Shown in pieces: positions 1 through 6,115 of a stretch of DNA of 10,363 nucleotides. Below the pieces are notes generated by a model, which saw only the letters and a program-made list of their open reading frames with translations, searched no databases and was not told the origin of the DNA. The number at the start of each line of letters is the position of its first letter. The first letter of the stretch is position 1. The DNA comes from Thiotrichaceae bacterium (GTDB lineage: Bacteria; Pseudomonadota; Gammaproteobacteria; Thiotrichales; Thiotrichaceae): assembly GCA_027009095.1 (NCBI GenBank), contig JALVDG010000232.1, forward strand, positions 1-10,363, read 5' to 3'. The position numbers and the translations under genes are program-made.

Positions 1-1
1 A

Positions 2-304
2 GGTATTCATGTATGGCACATGCCTGCACTGGTTAGTATCTTCGGTGATGATTCAGTACTACAGTTTGGTGGTGGTACATTGGGTCATCCATGGGGTAAT
101 GCCGCTGGCGCAGCTGCTAACCGTGTTGCGGTTGAAGCTTGTGTTGAAGCACGTAACCAGGGTCGTGAACTTGAGAAAGAAGGTAAAGATATCCTTACCA
201 ATGCTGCAAAGCACAGCCCAGAACTGGCTGCGGCAATGGAGACCTGGAAAGAGATCAAGTTCGAATTTGATACCGTTGACAAGCTTGATGTATCGCACAA
301 GTAA
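2..304 (+). CDS. cbbL: RuBisCO form I large subunit, C-terminal part (5' end outside window)
   Basis: This is the last 100 codons of ribulose-1,5-bisphosphate carboxylase/oxygenase large subunit, the CO2-fixing enzyme of the Calvin cycle. The reading frame enters at base 2 and ends with a double stop (TAA TAA, 302-307). The visible part begins [10 protein letters not shown] and contains the [11 protein letters not shown] phosphate-binding segment of the active site, then the conserved [10 protein letters not shown] helix and an [13 protein letters not shown] stretch typical of form I enzymes of proteobacteria. About 370 N-terminal residues, including the carbamylated lysine and loop 6, lie upstream of the window. 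The small-subunit gene follows after 36 bp, and activase genes rather than carboxysome genes come next. That order suggests the non-carboxysomal form IA type, but the subtype is inferred from context. Family assignment is very secure. Confidence 0.97.
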   Translation, partial: GIHVWHMPALVSIFGDDSVLQFGGGTLGHPWGNAAGAAANRVAVEACVEARNQGRELEKEGKDILTNAAKHSPELAAAMETWKEIKFEFDTVDKLDVSHK

Positions 305-340
305 TAACCGTTTTTAAACAAATTTTTATGGAGAAACACT

Positions 341-697
341 ATGAGTGACGTGCAAGATTACCCATCAAGTTTAGGTAATGCGGCGAGTCGCAAATTTGAA
401 ACATTTTCTTATTTGCCACCATTGTCATCAGACAATACTCGCACTCAGATTGAATATATTTTAAATAAAGGCTGGAACCCGGTAATTGAACATACCGAGC
501 CAGAAAATGCAGGTGGAAACTACTGGTATATGTGGAAACTACCTATGTTTGGTGAAACAGATGTTGATGTTGTGCTAAAGGAAATTGAAGCATGTAAAGC
601 TGCACATCCAGACAATCATGTTCGCCTGTTAGGACTTGATAACTTTGCCCAGTGTGCGGGCGCAGCAATGGTTATTTACCGTGGTAAGACCGTCTAA
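341..697 (+). CDS. cbbS: RuBisCO form I small subunit
   Basis: This 118-residue protein is the small subunit that caps the L8 core of form I RuBisCO and is needed for full activity. Recognisable family blocks are [11 protein letters not shown] (residues 44-54), [12 protein letters not shown] (60-71) and the C-terminal [19 protein letters not shown] stretch. Length matches bacterial form IA small subunits. The start ATG at 341 has a good Shine-Dalgarno sequence (GGAGA, 330-334) six bases upstream, and there is no credible alternative start. It is co-transcribed with cbbL, 36 bp upstream. A strong hairpin lies just after its stop (715-745), which could stabilise the cbbLS message or reduce read-through into the downstream genes. 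Confidence 0.98.
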   Translation: MSDVQDYPSSLGNAASRKFETFSYLPPLSSDNTRTQIEYILNKGWNPVIEHTEPENAGGNYWYMWKLPMFGETDVDVVLKEIEACKAAHPDNHVRLLGLDNFAQCAGAAMVIYRGKTV

Positions 698-714
698 TTA
701 GTACATAAAAGGAA

Positions 715-745
715 ATACTCGACCATCGGTTAGATGGTCGGGTAT
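715..745 (+). promoter_or_regulatory. Intercistronic hairpin after cbbS (attenuator or mRNA stabiliser)
   Basis: A 13-bp stem is formed by 715-727 and 733-745 with a five-base loop (GGTTA, 728-732). The only imperfection is one G-U pair (T719 with G741). A run of six T (754-759) begins eight bases after the stem, so it is not a textbook intrinsic terminator but could cause partial termination. It could also protect the 3' end of a processed cbbLS transcript. The position, directly after the RuBisCO structural genes and before the low-demand activase genes, fits differential expression within one operon. The stem is seen directly; the function is inferred. Confidence 0.7.
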
Positions 746-746
746 C

Positions 747-773
747 CTCCTCATTTTTTGATAGCACGAGGAG
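747..773 (+). promoter_or_regulatory. Possible RBS-sequestering helix before the small acidic gene
   Basis: CTCCTC (747-752) is perfectly complementary to GAGGAG (768-773), the ribosome-binding site of the gene starting at 780, with 15 bases between. Pairing would mask that Shine-Dalgarno sequence. The CTCCTC lies immediately after the 715-745 hairpin, so the two helices could stack and form together. The helix has only six pairs, so regulation is a suggestion. Confidence 0.4.
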
Positions 774-779
774 ATTCCC

Positions 780-1091
780 ATGAATAAACCCGATACCTAT
801 GTCGGCATCAATAACGATATCAATGGTGGAATGACAACTATTGGAAAAATCATCAGAGATGCTTGGGTGTTTGAACTTTTACCCGAGACAGAAACATGTG
901 AGGGATGGAACCTAGCCGGGATTGACGCTTTATTACAAAAGGTTAATGCCGAGTGGGATAAGTATGGTTGCCTGGTCAGCCATCTTCCAGATGAAATTGC
1001 TAAACGTCATAATCAGATTCATTCTGCAGCCCTTCAAAAAGCCCGTGAGGCAGGTTGGTCGGGTGAATCAGAAACGGATCATGAAGAATAA
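780..1091 (+). CDS. Small acidic protein of unknown function in the cbb operon
   Basis: This 103-residue protein is encoded between cbbS and cbbQ on the same strand. I do not assign it a named family. It has no signal peptide or membrane segment and looks cytosolic. Its N-terminal part carries a glycine/asparagine-rich block (GINNDINGG, residues 9-17) followed by a probable helix (GKIIRDAWVFELL) and the motif ETCEGWN (38-44). The rest looks helical, and the tail is acidic (ESETDHEE). The start ATG has a strong RBS (GAGGAG, 768-773). The stop is 28 bp before cbbQ, and the uninterrupted cbb gene order argues for a job connected with RuBisCO or its activase. That link is inference from position only. 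The frame and codon use look like a real gene. Confidence 0.85.
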   Translation: MNKPDTYVGINNDINGGMTTIGKIIRDAWVFELLPETETCEGWNLAGIDALLQKVNAEWDKYGCLVSHLPDEIAKRHNQIHSAALQKAREAGWSGESETDHEE

Positions 1092-1119
1092 ATAATTATC
1101 TATTTTAAGAAGGTTTACA

Positions 1120-1935
1120 ATGTCTGAAAATATCGTAGATGTACAACAGTATATTATTAAGGAAGAACCCTATTACAAACAGGTAGGTAATGAAGTCGAG
1201 TTGTATGAATCTGCATACGATGTGCGTATGCCCATGATGCTAAAAGGTCCGACTGGCTGCGGTAAATCACGTTTTGTTGAACACATGGCGTGGAAACTGA
1301 AACGTCCACTTATAACTGTAGCCTGTAACGAAGATATGACAGCTTCGGATTTGGTCGGTCGCTTTTTATTAGATAAGGATGGCACTAAATGGCAGGATGG
1401 ACCTTTGACAACGGCTGCACGAATCGGAGCAATCTGTTATCTGGATGAAGTCGTGGAGGCGCGACAGGATACAACGGTTGTCATCCACCCGCTAACAGAC
1501 CATCGACGCACCCTTCCTCTGGACAAAAAAGGTGAACTGATTGAAGCACATCCTGATTTTCAGCTTGTTATTTCCTATAACCCTGGTTACCAAAGTTTAA
1601 TGAAAGATCTTAAACAGTCGACCAAACAGCGTTTTGGTGGTCTGGACTTTGATTACCCTGACGAGGCGTTAGAAGTTGAAATTGTGTCTAAAGAGGCAGG
1701 CATTGATCCAGAAATTGCAGGGAAGCTGGTTCAAATTGCCCACCGCGCACGTAATCTTAAAGGTCATGGTCTGGATGAGGGTATTTCCACCCGCTTATTG
1801 GTCTATGCAGCACAGCTAATTGCAAGTGGTGTAAGCCCTGAGCAGGCGTGTAGCATGACAATGGTAACGCCATTGACAGATGACCCTGATATGCGCGATA
1901 CCTTGAATGCTGCCGTACAAACATTCTTTGGTTAA
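1120..1935 (+). CDS. cbbQ: CbbQ, MoxR-type AAA+ ATPase of the RuBisCO activase
   Basis: This 271-residue MoxR-subfamily AAA+ ATPase is known to form hexamers that work with CbbO to remodel inhibited RuBisCO. Visible motifs are Walker A GPTGCGKS (residues 43-50), Walker B AICYLDE (104-110, with D109 and E110) and a sensor-1 asparagine in ISYNPGYQ (N154). The helical lid follows, and a likely sensor-2 region is near STRLLVYAA. Length is typical for CbbQ (about 260-270). The ATG at 1120 is preceded by AAGAAGG (1107-1113) at six-base spacing. Linkage to form I cbbLS suggests the CbbQ1O1 type of activase, though the subtype is inferred. NirQ/NorQ proteins are close relatives, but the neighbouring cbb genes settle the role. 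Confidence 0.96.
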   Translation: MSENIVDVQQYIIKEEPYYKQVGNEVELYESAYDVRMPMMLKGPTGCGKSRFVEHMAWKLKRPLITVACNEDMTASDLVGRFLLDKDGTKWQDGPLTTAARIGAICYLDEVVEARQDTTVVIHPLTDHRRTLPLDKKGELIEAHPDFQLVISYNPGYQSLMKDLKQSTKQRFGGLDFDYPDEALEVEIVSKEAGIDPEIAGKLVQIAHRARNLKGHGLDEGISTRLLVYAAQLIASGVSPEQACSMTMVTPLTDDPDMRDTLNAAVQTFFG

Positions 1936-2096
1936 ATTTATATTATTCGAGACATCTGAACGAAAACAGGCAAGTCATAATAACGAAATATCATCTTATT
2001 CCTTATAGAGAAAGTTAATCGTCGGAGTCTTCAAACAAAGTTCGATTTATACATAATAACTACTTTGTATAAATAACTAATCGCGGGAAGTTATAA
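1936..2096 (+). other. cbbQ-cbbO intergenic gap with an AT-rich hairpin
   Basis: This 161-bp gap is unusually long inside an otherwise compact operon. It holds no credible small gene. A perfect 9-bp A+T-rich stem is formed by 2045-2053 and 2066-2074 with a 12-base loop, ending about ten bases before the cbbO ribosome-binding site (GGAAG, 2086-2090). A weak sigma70-like pair (TTCAAA at 2030-2035 and CATAAT at 2052-2057, 16-bp spacing) could give cbbO its own promoter. The hairpin is visible; promoter activity is only possible. Confidence 0.4.
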
Positions 2097-4454
2097 ATGT
2101 CTATTCAGCTGGATGATTACGCAGAATTTCTTGAGGAAGCTGCGCCAGAAGTAAAAGATGTGTTGCAAGGCACTTTTCACGAAGCCTCACGAATCATGTC
2201 ACCTGCAGGGCTTGGTGATTACATGAGCGGCGCGAAGGCACTTTGTAACCTTGGTCGTGGTAGTGATTTAGTCGTCACCTATCTGGAAGAAATACCATTG
2301 GTCGCCAAAGAGTGCGGTGAAGATATTATTCCCGATGTGGTTAGTGCAGCAATGAAGTTATCTTCAATGACTTCTGGCGAGGTTATCTCGCTTTTAATCT
2401 CAAGCCTGCCAGCAGCCTCACGCCGCTTAGGTGACGCATCTTTAGTGAGAGGTTATCTTACACTTATTCATCAGTTGGCATCTACAGCATCGCGTGGTTT
2501 ACGCCCAATGCTGAATCATATTGATGAGCTACTCTCAAAATTAACGTTAAGTGGCTTACGCCGCTGGGCTAACTTTGGAGCGCAAGCATATCGTCGAGAC
2601 TTTAATAACCTAACCGCTTATTTTAATCTGGAGTCACAAGATAGTCGTGCCATGCTTGAAAAAGAGCGTCGTGGCGTGCTATTTGTCAAAGTACAACGCA
2701 AGCTAAACTTTTACCTTCGTGCTTTATGGGGGCGTGATTTTTTCTTGCGTCCAACAGGTGCAGATTTTGCAGATTTTCGCCCTTACGTTGAAGGCAATAT
2801 TTTATTTATGCCCGATGCAGTGGATGACATTAAAGTCGATGATGAGGTTATTGTCGCGGGTTTAGAGTTATATCGTGCAACCGCCGCACATATGGCATCT
2901 CACCTATGTTATTCCAATAGTGCTATTTCGGGTGAGGAGTTGAGTCCTGCACAAATGTTTTTTATCGGGCTTCTTGAAGATGCACGCGTAGAATACAAAG
3001 CAATCAAAGCTTTTCCTGGTCTGAAAAAGCTTTGGAAAATACTAATGAGCTTGAATTTTGCAGAGCCTATTGAACATGAAACAGTTGCTGTCTTAGAGCA
3101 TATGGCGTTGATGTTACTCGATAATAGTGTTACATCTGATGATGAACAATTAAACGCTTTTGCCCAAAAATTTCATTCAGAAATAGAAGAAAAACAGAAT
3201 GATAATCATTATTCCTGGATGATGGGTATTGAATTATTTAATATTTTTACAGGACGAAAAGCAGTTCCCAGTTTACGAATCTTAGAGCGTCATCGCATAC
3301 CTTATCGTGATGATAATCGTATTGTTTGGCATTTTGCAGAATTTCATGGTGCAGCAGGTTTTGAATATGTGGCAGCCAGCCAAAAACAAGTACGTCGCGA
3401 AGTCAGTCCCTTAATGATGGCACATGAAGTTGATTGTGAGCTAGCAGGTGATGATGCCCAAGAAGTCTGGGTCTGTAAGGATATTATGCGTTTTTATGAA
3501 GATGATTTAACGGATGATGCCGCAAGCTTTAATGAAGCATGGGGTAAAGAACCCATTTCAGACCCGTTTCATTATCAGGAATGGGATTATCAAATTCAGT
3601 TACATCGCCCTGACTGGGTAACAGTCTTTGAAAAACGACAGCCTAAAGCCAATCCAGAATTAATTGATGATATTTTGATAGAGCATAAGCCTATCGCACA
3701 TCGTATTCGCCAAATTATTGATCTACTGACACCAGAAGGAGTACAGCGCCAACGCGGCATGGAAGATGGTGATGAGATTGATATAAATGCCGCAGTAGAT
3801 GCCATGATCTCAATTCGGATGGGTGAACAGCCTAACCCCCGTATTACCATGCGTAATGTACTAAAAACGCGTGATTTATCAGTTGTTGTTCTATTAGACT
3901 TATCCGAATCAACCAACGAAGTAATGGCAGGTTCTGACAAAACCGTACTAGAGCTTACCCGAGAAGCTGCAACGTTAGTGGCAACGGCTATCGAAGGTAT
4001 TGGTGATCCCTTTGCATTGCATGGCTTTGCCTCTGATGGTCGCCACGATGTACAATATTATCGTTTTAAAGATTTTAATCAGCACTTTGACGATGAAGCA
4101 AAATCTCGTTTGGCAGGTATGCGAGGTGGTTTATCTACCCGTATGGGAGCTGCACTGCGTCACGCTAGTCACCATTTACATAAACAACAAGAAAAACGTA
4201 AACTAATTTTGTTGGTGACTGATGGGGAGCCAGCTGATATTGATGAACGTGATCCGCAACATCTACGTCACGATACCAAAAAGGCAGTGGAAGAACTCTA
4301 TTCAACAGGTGTTTTAACTTATTGTTTAACACTTGATCCAAATGCAGATAGTTATGTTAAACGTATCTTTGGTGAAAACAACTATACCATTATTGATCAC
4401 GTTGACCGTTTGCCAGAGCAATTACCCTTACTATTTGCCAATCTAACAAAGTAA
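2097..4454 (+). CDS. cbbO: CbbO, von Willebrand factor A protein of the RuBisCO activase
   Basis: This 785-residue protein is the adaptor that couples the CbbQ ATPase ring to RuBisCO, promoting release of inhibitory sugar phosphates. The long N-terminal part (about residues 1-590) is mostly helical. The C-terminal von Willebrand factor A domain (about 595-785) has a complete metal-ion-dependent adhesion site: DLSES (D601, S603, S605), a threonine in GGLSTRMG (T681) and an aspartate in VTDGEP (D709). The intact MIDAS implies a working metal-dependent contact with its partner. Length is normal for the family. The start ATG has GGAAG six bases upstream. NorD of denitrifiers is a relative with the same architecture, but the cbb operon context supports CbbO. 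A palindromic repeat begins four bases after the stop. Confidence 0.96.
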   Translation: MSIQLDDYAEFLEEAAPEVKDVLQGTFHEASRIMSPAGLGDYMSGAKALCNLGRGSDLVVTYLEEIPLVAKECGEDIIPDVVSAAMKLSSMTSGEVISLLISSLPAASRRLGDASLVRGYLTLIHQLASTASRGLRPMLNHIDELLSKLTLSGLRRWANFGAQAYRRDFNNLTAYFNLESQDSRAMLEKERRGVLFVKVQRKLNFYLRALWGRDFFLRPTGADFADFRPYVEGNILFMPDAVDDIKVDDEVIVAGLELYRATAAHMASHLCYSNSAISGEELSPAQMFFIGLLEDARVEYKAIKAFPGLKKLWKILMSLNFAEPIEHETVAVLEHMALMLLDNSVTSDDEQLNAFAQKFHSEIEEKQNDNHYSWMMGIELFNIFTGRKAVPSLRILERHRIPYRDDNRIVWHFAEFHGAAGFEYVAASQKQVRREVSPLMMAHEVDCELAGDDAQEVWVCKDIMRFYEDDLTDDAASFNEAWGKEPISDPFHYQEWDYQIQLHRPDWVTVFEKRQPKANPELIDDILIEHKPIAHRIRQIIDLLTPEGVQRQRGMEDGDEIDINAAVDAMISIRMGEQPNPRITMRNVLKTRDLSVVVLLDLSESTNEVMAGSDKTVLELTREAATLVATAIEGIGDPFALHGFASDGRHDVQYYRFKDFNQHFDDEAKSRLAGMRGGLSTRMGAALRHASHHLHKQQEKRKLILLVTDGEPADIDERDPQHLRHDTKKAVEELYSTGVLTYCLTLDPNADSYVKRIFGENNYTIIDHVDRLPEQLPLLFANLTK

Positions 4455-4457
4455 TTG

Positions 4458-4599
4458 CTAACTACTCAGCTTGAACTCTATTTTGCCCGATTTCTGCGTT
4501 AAAAGTGCTCATTTACACTGACAAACTTCGTCCTTTTGCCTTGAACTCGAACAAAATAGAGCACAATCTAAGCAGTTACTGATTATATTAAGTAGTTAC
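4458..4599 (+). repeat. Palindromic MITE-like repeat, copy A (full length)
   Basis: This is the longest copy of a repeat that occurs three times in this window. It starts with TAACTACTCAG (4459-4469) and ends with an imperfect complement (4588-4598; 9 of 11 match). Inside, 4468-4485 pairs with 4551-4568 (15 of 18). Between these arms are about 65 bases absent from copy C. A TTTTGCC direct repeat occurs at 4481-4487 and 4534-4540, at the edges of that extra segment. It encodes no protein. It starts four bases after cbbO, so its foldback could also act at the 3' end of the cbb transcript. No target-site duplication is evident. Confidence 0.85.
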
Positions 4600-5106
4600 A
4601 GTAATTTAAAAATAGTCGCCTAAGAACATGATGAAACAAACAGAGGAGTTTTCAAGAGGAAAAGCATTAGGCTTTGAGAACAAATTACTACCCTCAGAAA
4701 CTTATAATGCTATGCGTCTTTTGCTAGATTATAGCGAGTCTTCTTGTGTATTTGTTCCTATTCGCTCCATGCAGTATATGGCAGTCATCGACAAGGAAGA
4801 AGTCATCTTTGTCGATGCCGTTTCGGCACGACGTTCTATTGAATTTTCTTGGCAATATTTTAAGCCCCAATTACGCTCTACATTAACAGAACCTGTTTCT
4901 TATCAGTTTACCTATTATGATACCAAAGCGATTGAAACAATGAAGCGAGCACAAGGTGAATTTAATAAATTTGTACACCTGTTATTGAGTCGTACAAAAG
5001 CACAATTACAACCAAGCAAAGATAATATCTTACCGTTTAACACCTTCAAAAAATAAGCACATTTAACGCAGAAACTGGGCAAAATAAAGCTCAAGCTGAG
5101 TAGTTA
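4459..5106. mobile_element. Possible repeat-bounded cassette carrying the unknown gene
   Basis: The outer end of copy A (TAACTACTCAGCTTGA, 4459-4474) is a perfect 16-bp inverted repeat of the outer end of copy B (5091-5106). The 648-bp unit between contains only the 142-residue unknown gene. Such an arrangement is what a non-autonomous composite element would look like if a transposase acting on these ends were supplied elsewhere. No transposase and no clear target-site duplication are present. Two independent insertions in opposite orientation would give the same picture. Confidence 0.35.
4628..5056 (+). CDS. Hypothetical protein between inverted repeat copies
   Basis: This 142-residue protein is not recognised. 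It has no signal peptide, membrane segment or known catalytic motif. The middle looks like beta strands (VFVPIRSMQYMAVID, about residues 41-55, then VIFVDAV). After about residue 98 there is a probable amphipathic helix rich in basic and acidic residues (AIETMKRAQGEFNKFVHLLL). There are two adjacent ATG codons (4628 and 4631), neither with a strong Shine-Dalgarno sequence, so translation may be weak. The stop codon TAA (5054-5056) directly abuts repeat copy B, which raises the possibility that the original C-terminus was altered. Copy A ends 28 bp upstream. It is unrelated to the carbon-fixation genes beside it as far as can be seen. The uninterrupted frame and protein-like composition support a real gene. 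Confidence 0.7.
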   Translation: MMKQTEEFSRGKALGFENKLLPSETYNAMRLLLDYSESSCVFVPIRSMQYMAVIDKEEVIFVDAVSARRSIEFSWQYFKPQLRSTLTEPVSYQFTYYDTKAIETMKRAQGEFNKFVHLLLSRTKAQLQPSKDNILPFNTFKK

Positions 5107-5107
5107 C
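5057..5107 (-). repeat. Palindromic repeat, copy B (partial, inverted)
   Basis: Read on the minus strand, this matches the left half of copy A: GTAACTACTCAGCTTGA, the TTTATTTTGCCC arm, then the TTTCTGCGTTAAA segment, with about half a dozen differences. The match stops exactly at the stop codon of the upstream gene. The right half, including the complementary arm, is missing, so this copy is truncated and cannot form the full foldback by itself. Confidence 0.8.
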
Positions 5108-5258
5108 TAAAAATAAAACTTATCGAAACAGTTTAAAGGCATCAAATACAGACAACCTCCTATAATCTCAGAGTTTATACCGTCCATCACTACAGTTTAT
5201 TACTTTTGCCAAATTCTCCACTACCGTTTATAGATAAGATATTATCTTGGGAGGATCG
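5108..5258 (+). promoter_or_regulatory. Leader region of the alginate lyase gene
   Basis: This 151-bp A+T-rich leader contains a perfect -10-like TATAAT (5161-5166) but no convincing -35 at normal spacing. Just before the start is a 6-bp inverted repeat around one base (AAGATA/TATCTT, 5236-5248), followed by a strong purine-rich RBS (GGGAGGA, 5249-5255). The RBS decides the ATG at 5259. A promoter here is plausible because copy B separates this gene from the one before, but it is not demonstrated. Confidence 0.35.
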
Positions 5259-5999
5259 ATGGAAACAGCCACTGCAAACAAGCATAAATTATCACTTTTA
5301 CCTATTATCAGTTTTGCTGTTGCTTACTTGCTTTCAAGTGGTTTACAAGCATACGAAGCTCCCTATAACATCCCTGTTTTTCGTGATGCACTAAACAAAG
5401 CAAAATTACAATTTCCCAGAAAAGAACAACGAGACTTTGGTGAATTTAGGGGCTGGGCTGCTGCTAACTTCTACCTAAGCGGAGGTCGTTACATGACCTT
5501 TAAAGCAAGAAAACGCTATAAAAATCGTATCGTACGTTCTGAGCTACGTTTTGGACCGGGTGGTTGGCGAGTTAATTCTAAGAGAGCTAAATTACTAAAG
5601 TCTGAATTTGCTTTAGACAAACCTCGTCGTATTGATCAAATTACCATCTTACAAATTCATGCTAAAAAACCCAGTTACCCTCCTTTACGTATCGTTTGGC
5701 TAAGAAAACATAAGGGGCTAAACGATCATCTTTGGGCTATCGTTCGTCCCAGCCCATACCATAAAAAAATTCACTATATTGATTTAGGCAAGCGTCCTAA
5801 TAACCGCTTTACCCGTGTGAGTATCAGTGTTAGAAATAACCGTATGCAAATTTGGCTAAACAAACGACTCCGCACAACTCAGTCGCTATCTCGATGGAAA
5901 GGCACAACTAATTACTATAAAGCAGGGATTTACCTCAGTGGTAAAAAAGATGTAGGCATGGCGACTATACGTTACCGTTTATTGGAACACAAAACCTAG
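5259..5999 (+). CDS. Secreted PL7-family polysaccharide lyase (probable alginate lyase)
   Basis: This 246-residue secreted protein belongs to the alginate lyase 2 / polysaccharide lyase family 7 fold. Members cleave the 4-O-glycosidic bond of uronate polymers by beta-elimination. Residues 1-31 form a Sec signal peptide (KHK n-region, hydrophobic core, SGLQA before the probable cut), so it acts in the periplasm or outside. The three PL7 signature blocks are in order: RSELR (93-97), QIH (132-134) and YYKAGIY (219-225). They retain the Arg, Gln, His and Tyr associated with catalysis in the family. The mature protein is a single catalytic domain without a carbohydrate-binding module and is strikingly rich in Lys and Arg, which suits an anionic substrate. 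An in-frame TTG at 5247 would overlap the RBS, so ATG 5259 is preferred. The gene sits between repeat copies B and C. The exact substrate is not proven. Confidence 0.85.
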   Translation: METATANKHKLSLLPIISFAVAYLLSSGLQAYEAPYNIPVFRDALNKAKLQFPRKEQRDFGEFRGWAAANFYLSGGRYMTFKARKRYKNRIVRSELRFGPGGWRVNSKRAKLLKSEFALDKPRRIDQITILQIHAKKPSYPPLRIVWLRKHKGLNDHLWAIVRPSPYHKKIHYIDLGKRPNNRFTRVSISVRNNRMQIWLNKRLRTTQSLSRWKGTTNYYKAGIYLSGKKDVGMATIRYRLLEHKT

Positions 6000-6008
6000 T
6001 ACATCTCG

Positions 6009-6098
6009 GTAACTACTCAGATTGCGCTCTATTTTGTCTTGAACTCGAACAAAATAGAGCGCAATCTAGGCGATATACTGATTATGCTGAGTAGTTAC
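6009..6098 (+). repeat. Palindromic repeat, copy C (short form)
   Basis: This is a 90-bp element with perfect 12-bp terminal inverted repeats (GTAACTACTCAG at 6009-6020 and its complement at 6087-6098). Within it is a perfect 19-bp stem (6019-6037 with 6049-6067) around an 11-base loop. The bases 6068-6086 form a one-sided bulge. It equals copy A with one 53-bp internal deletion bounded by TTTTGCC repeats. It begins nine bases after the lyase stop and ends 17 bp before mutY, so it fills that intergenic space. It has no T tract after the stem and is not a standard terminator, though such a strong hairpin may affect the 3' end of one transcript and the leader of the next. Confidence 0.88.
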
Positions 6099-6115
6099 GA
6101 ATAAAGTTGAGTTAA

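Noticed and set aside
3596..3940. Minus-strand open frame of 114 codons opposite cbbO
   Set aside because: It lies wholly within cbbO and its translation shows no family features; it is a shadow of strong coding on the other strand.
5247..5258. In-frame TTG start for the alginate lyase gene
   Set aside because: It lies in the purine-rich ribosome-binding sequence itself; ATG 5259 gives a normal signal peptide and uses that RBS.
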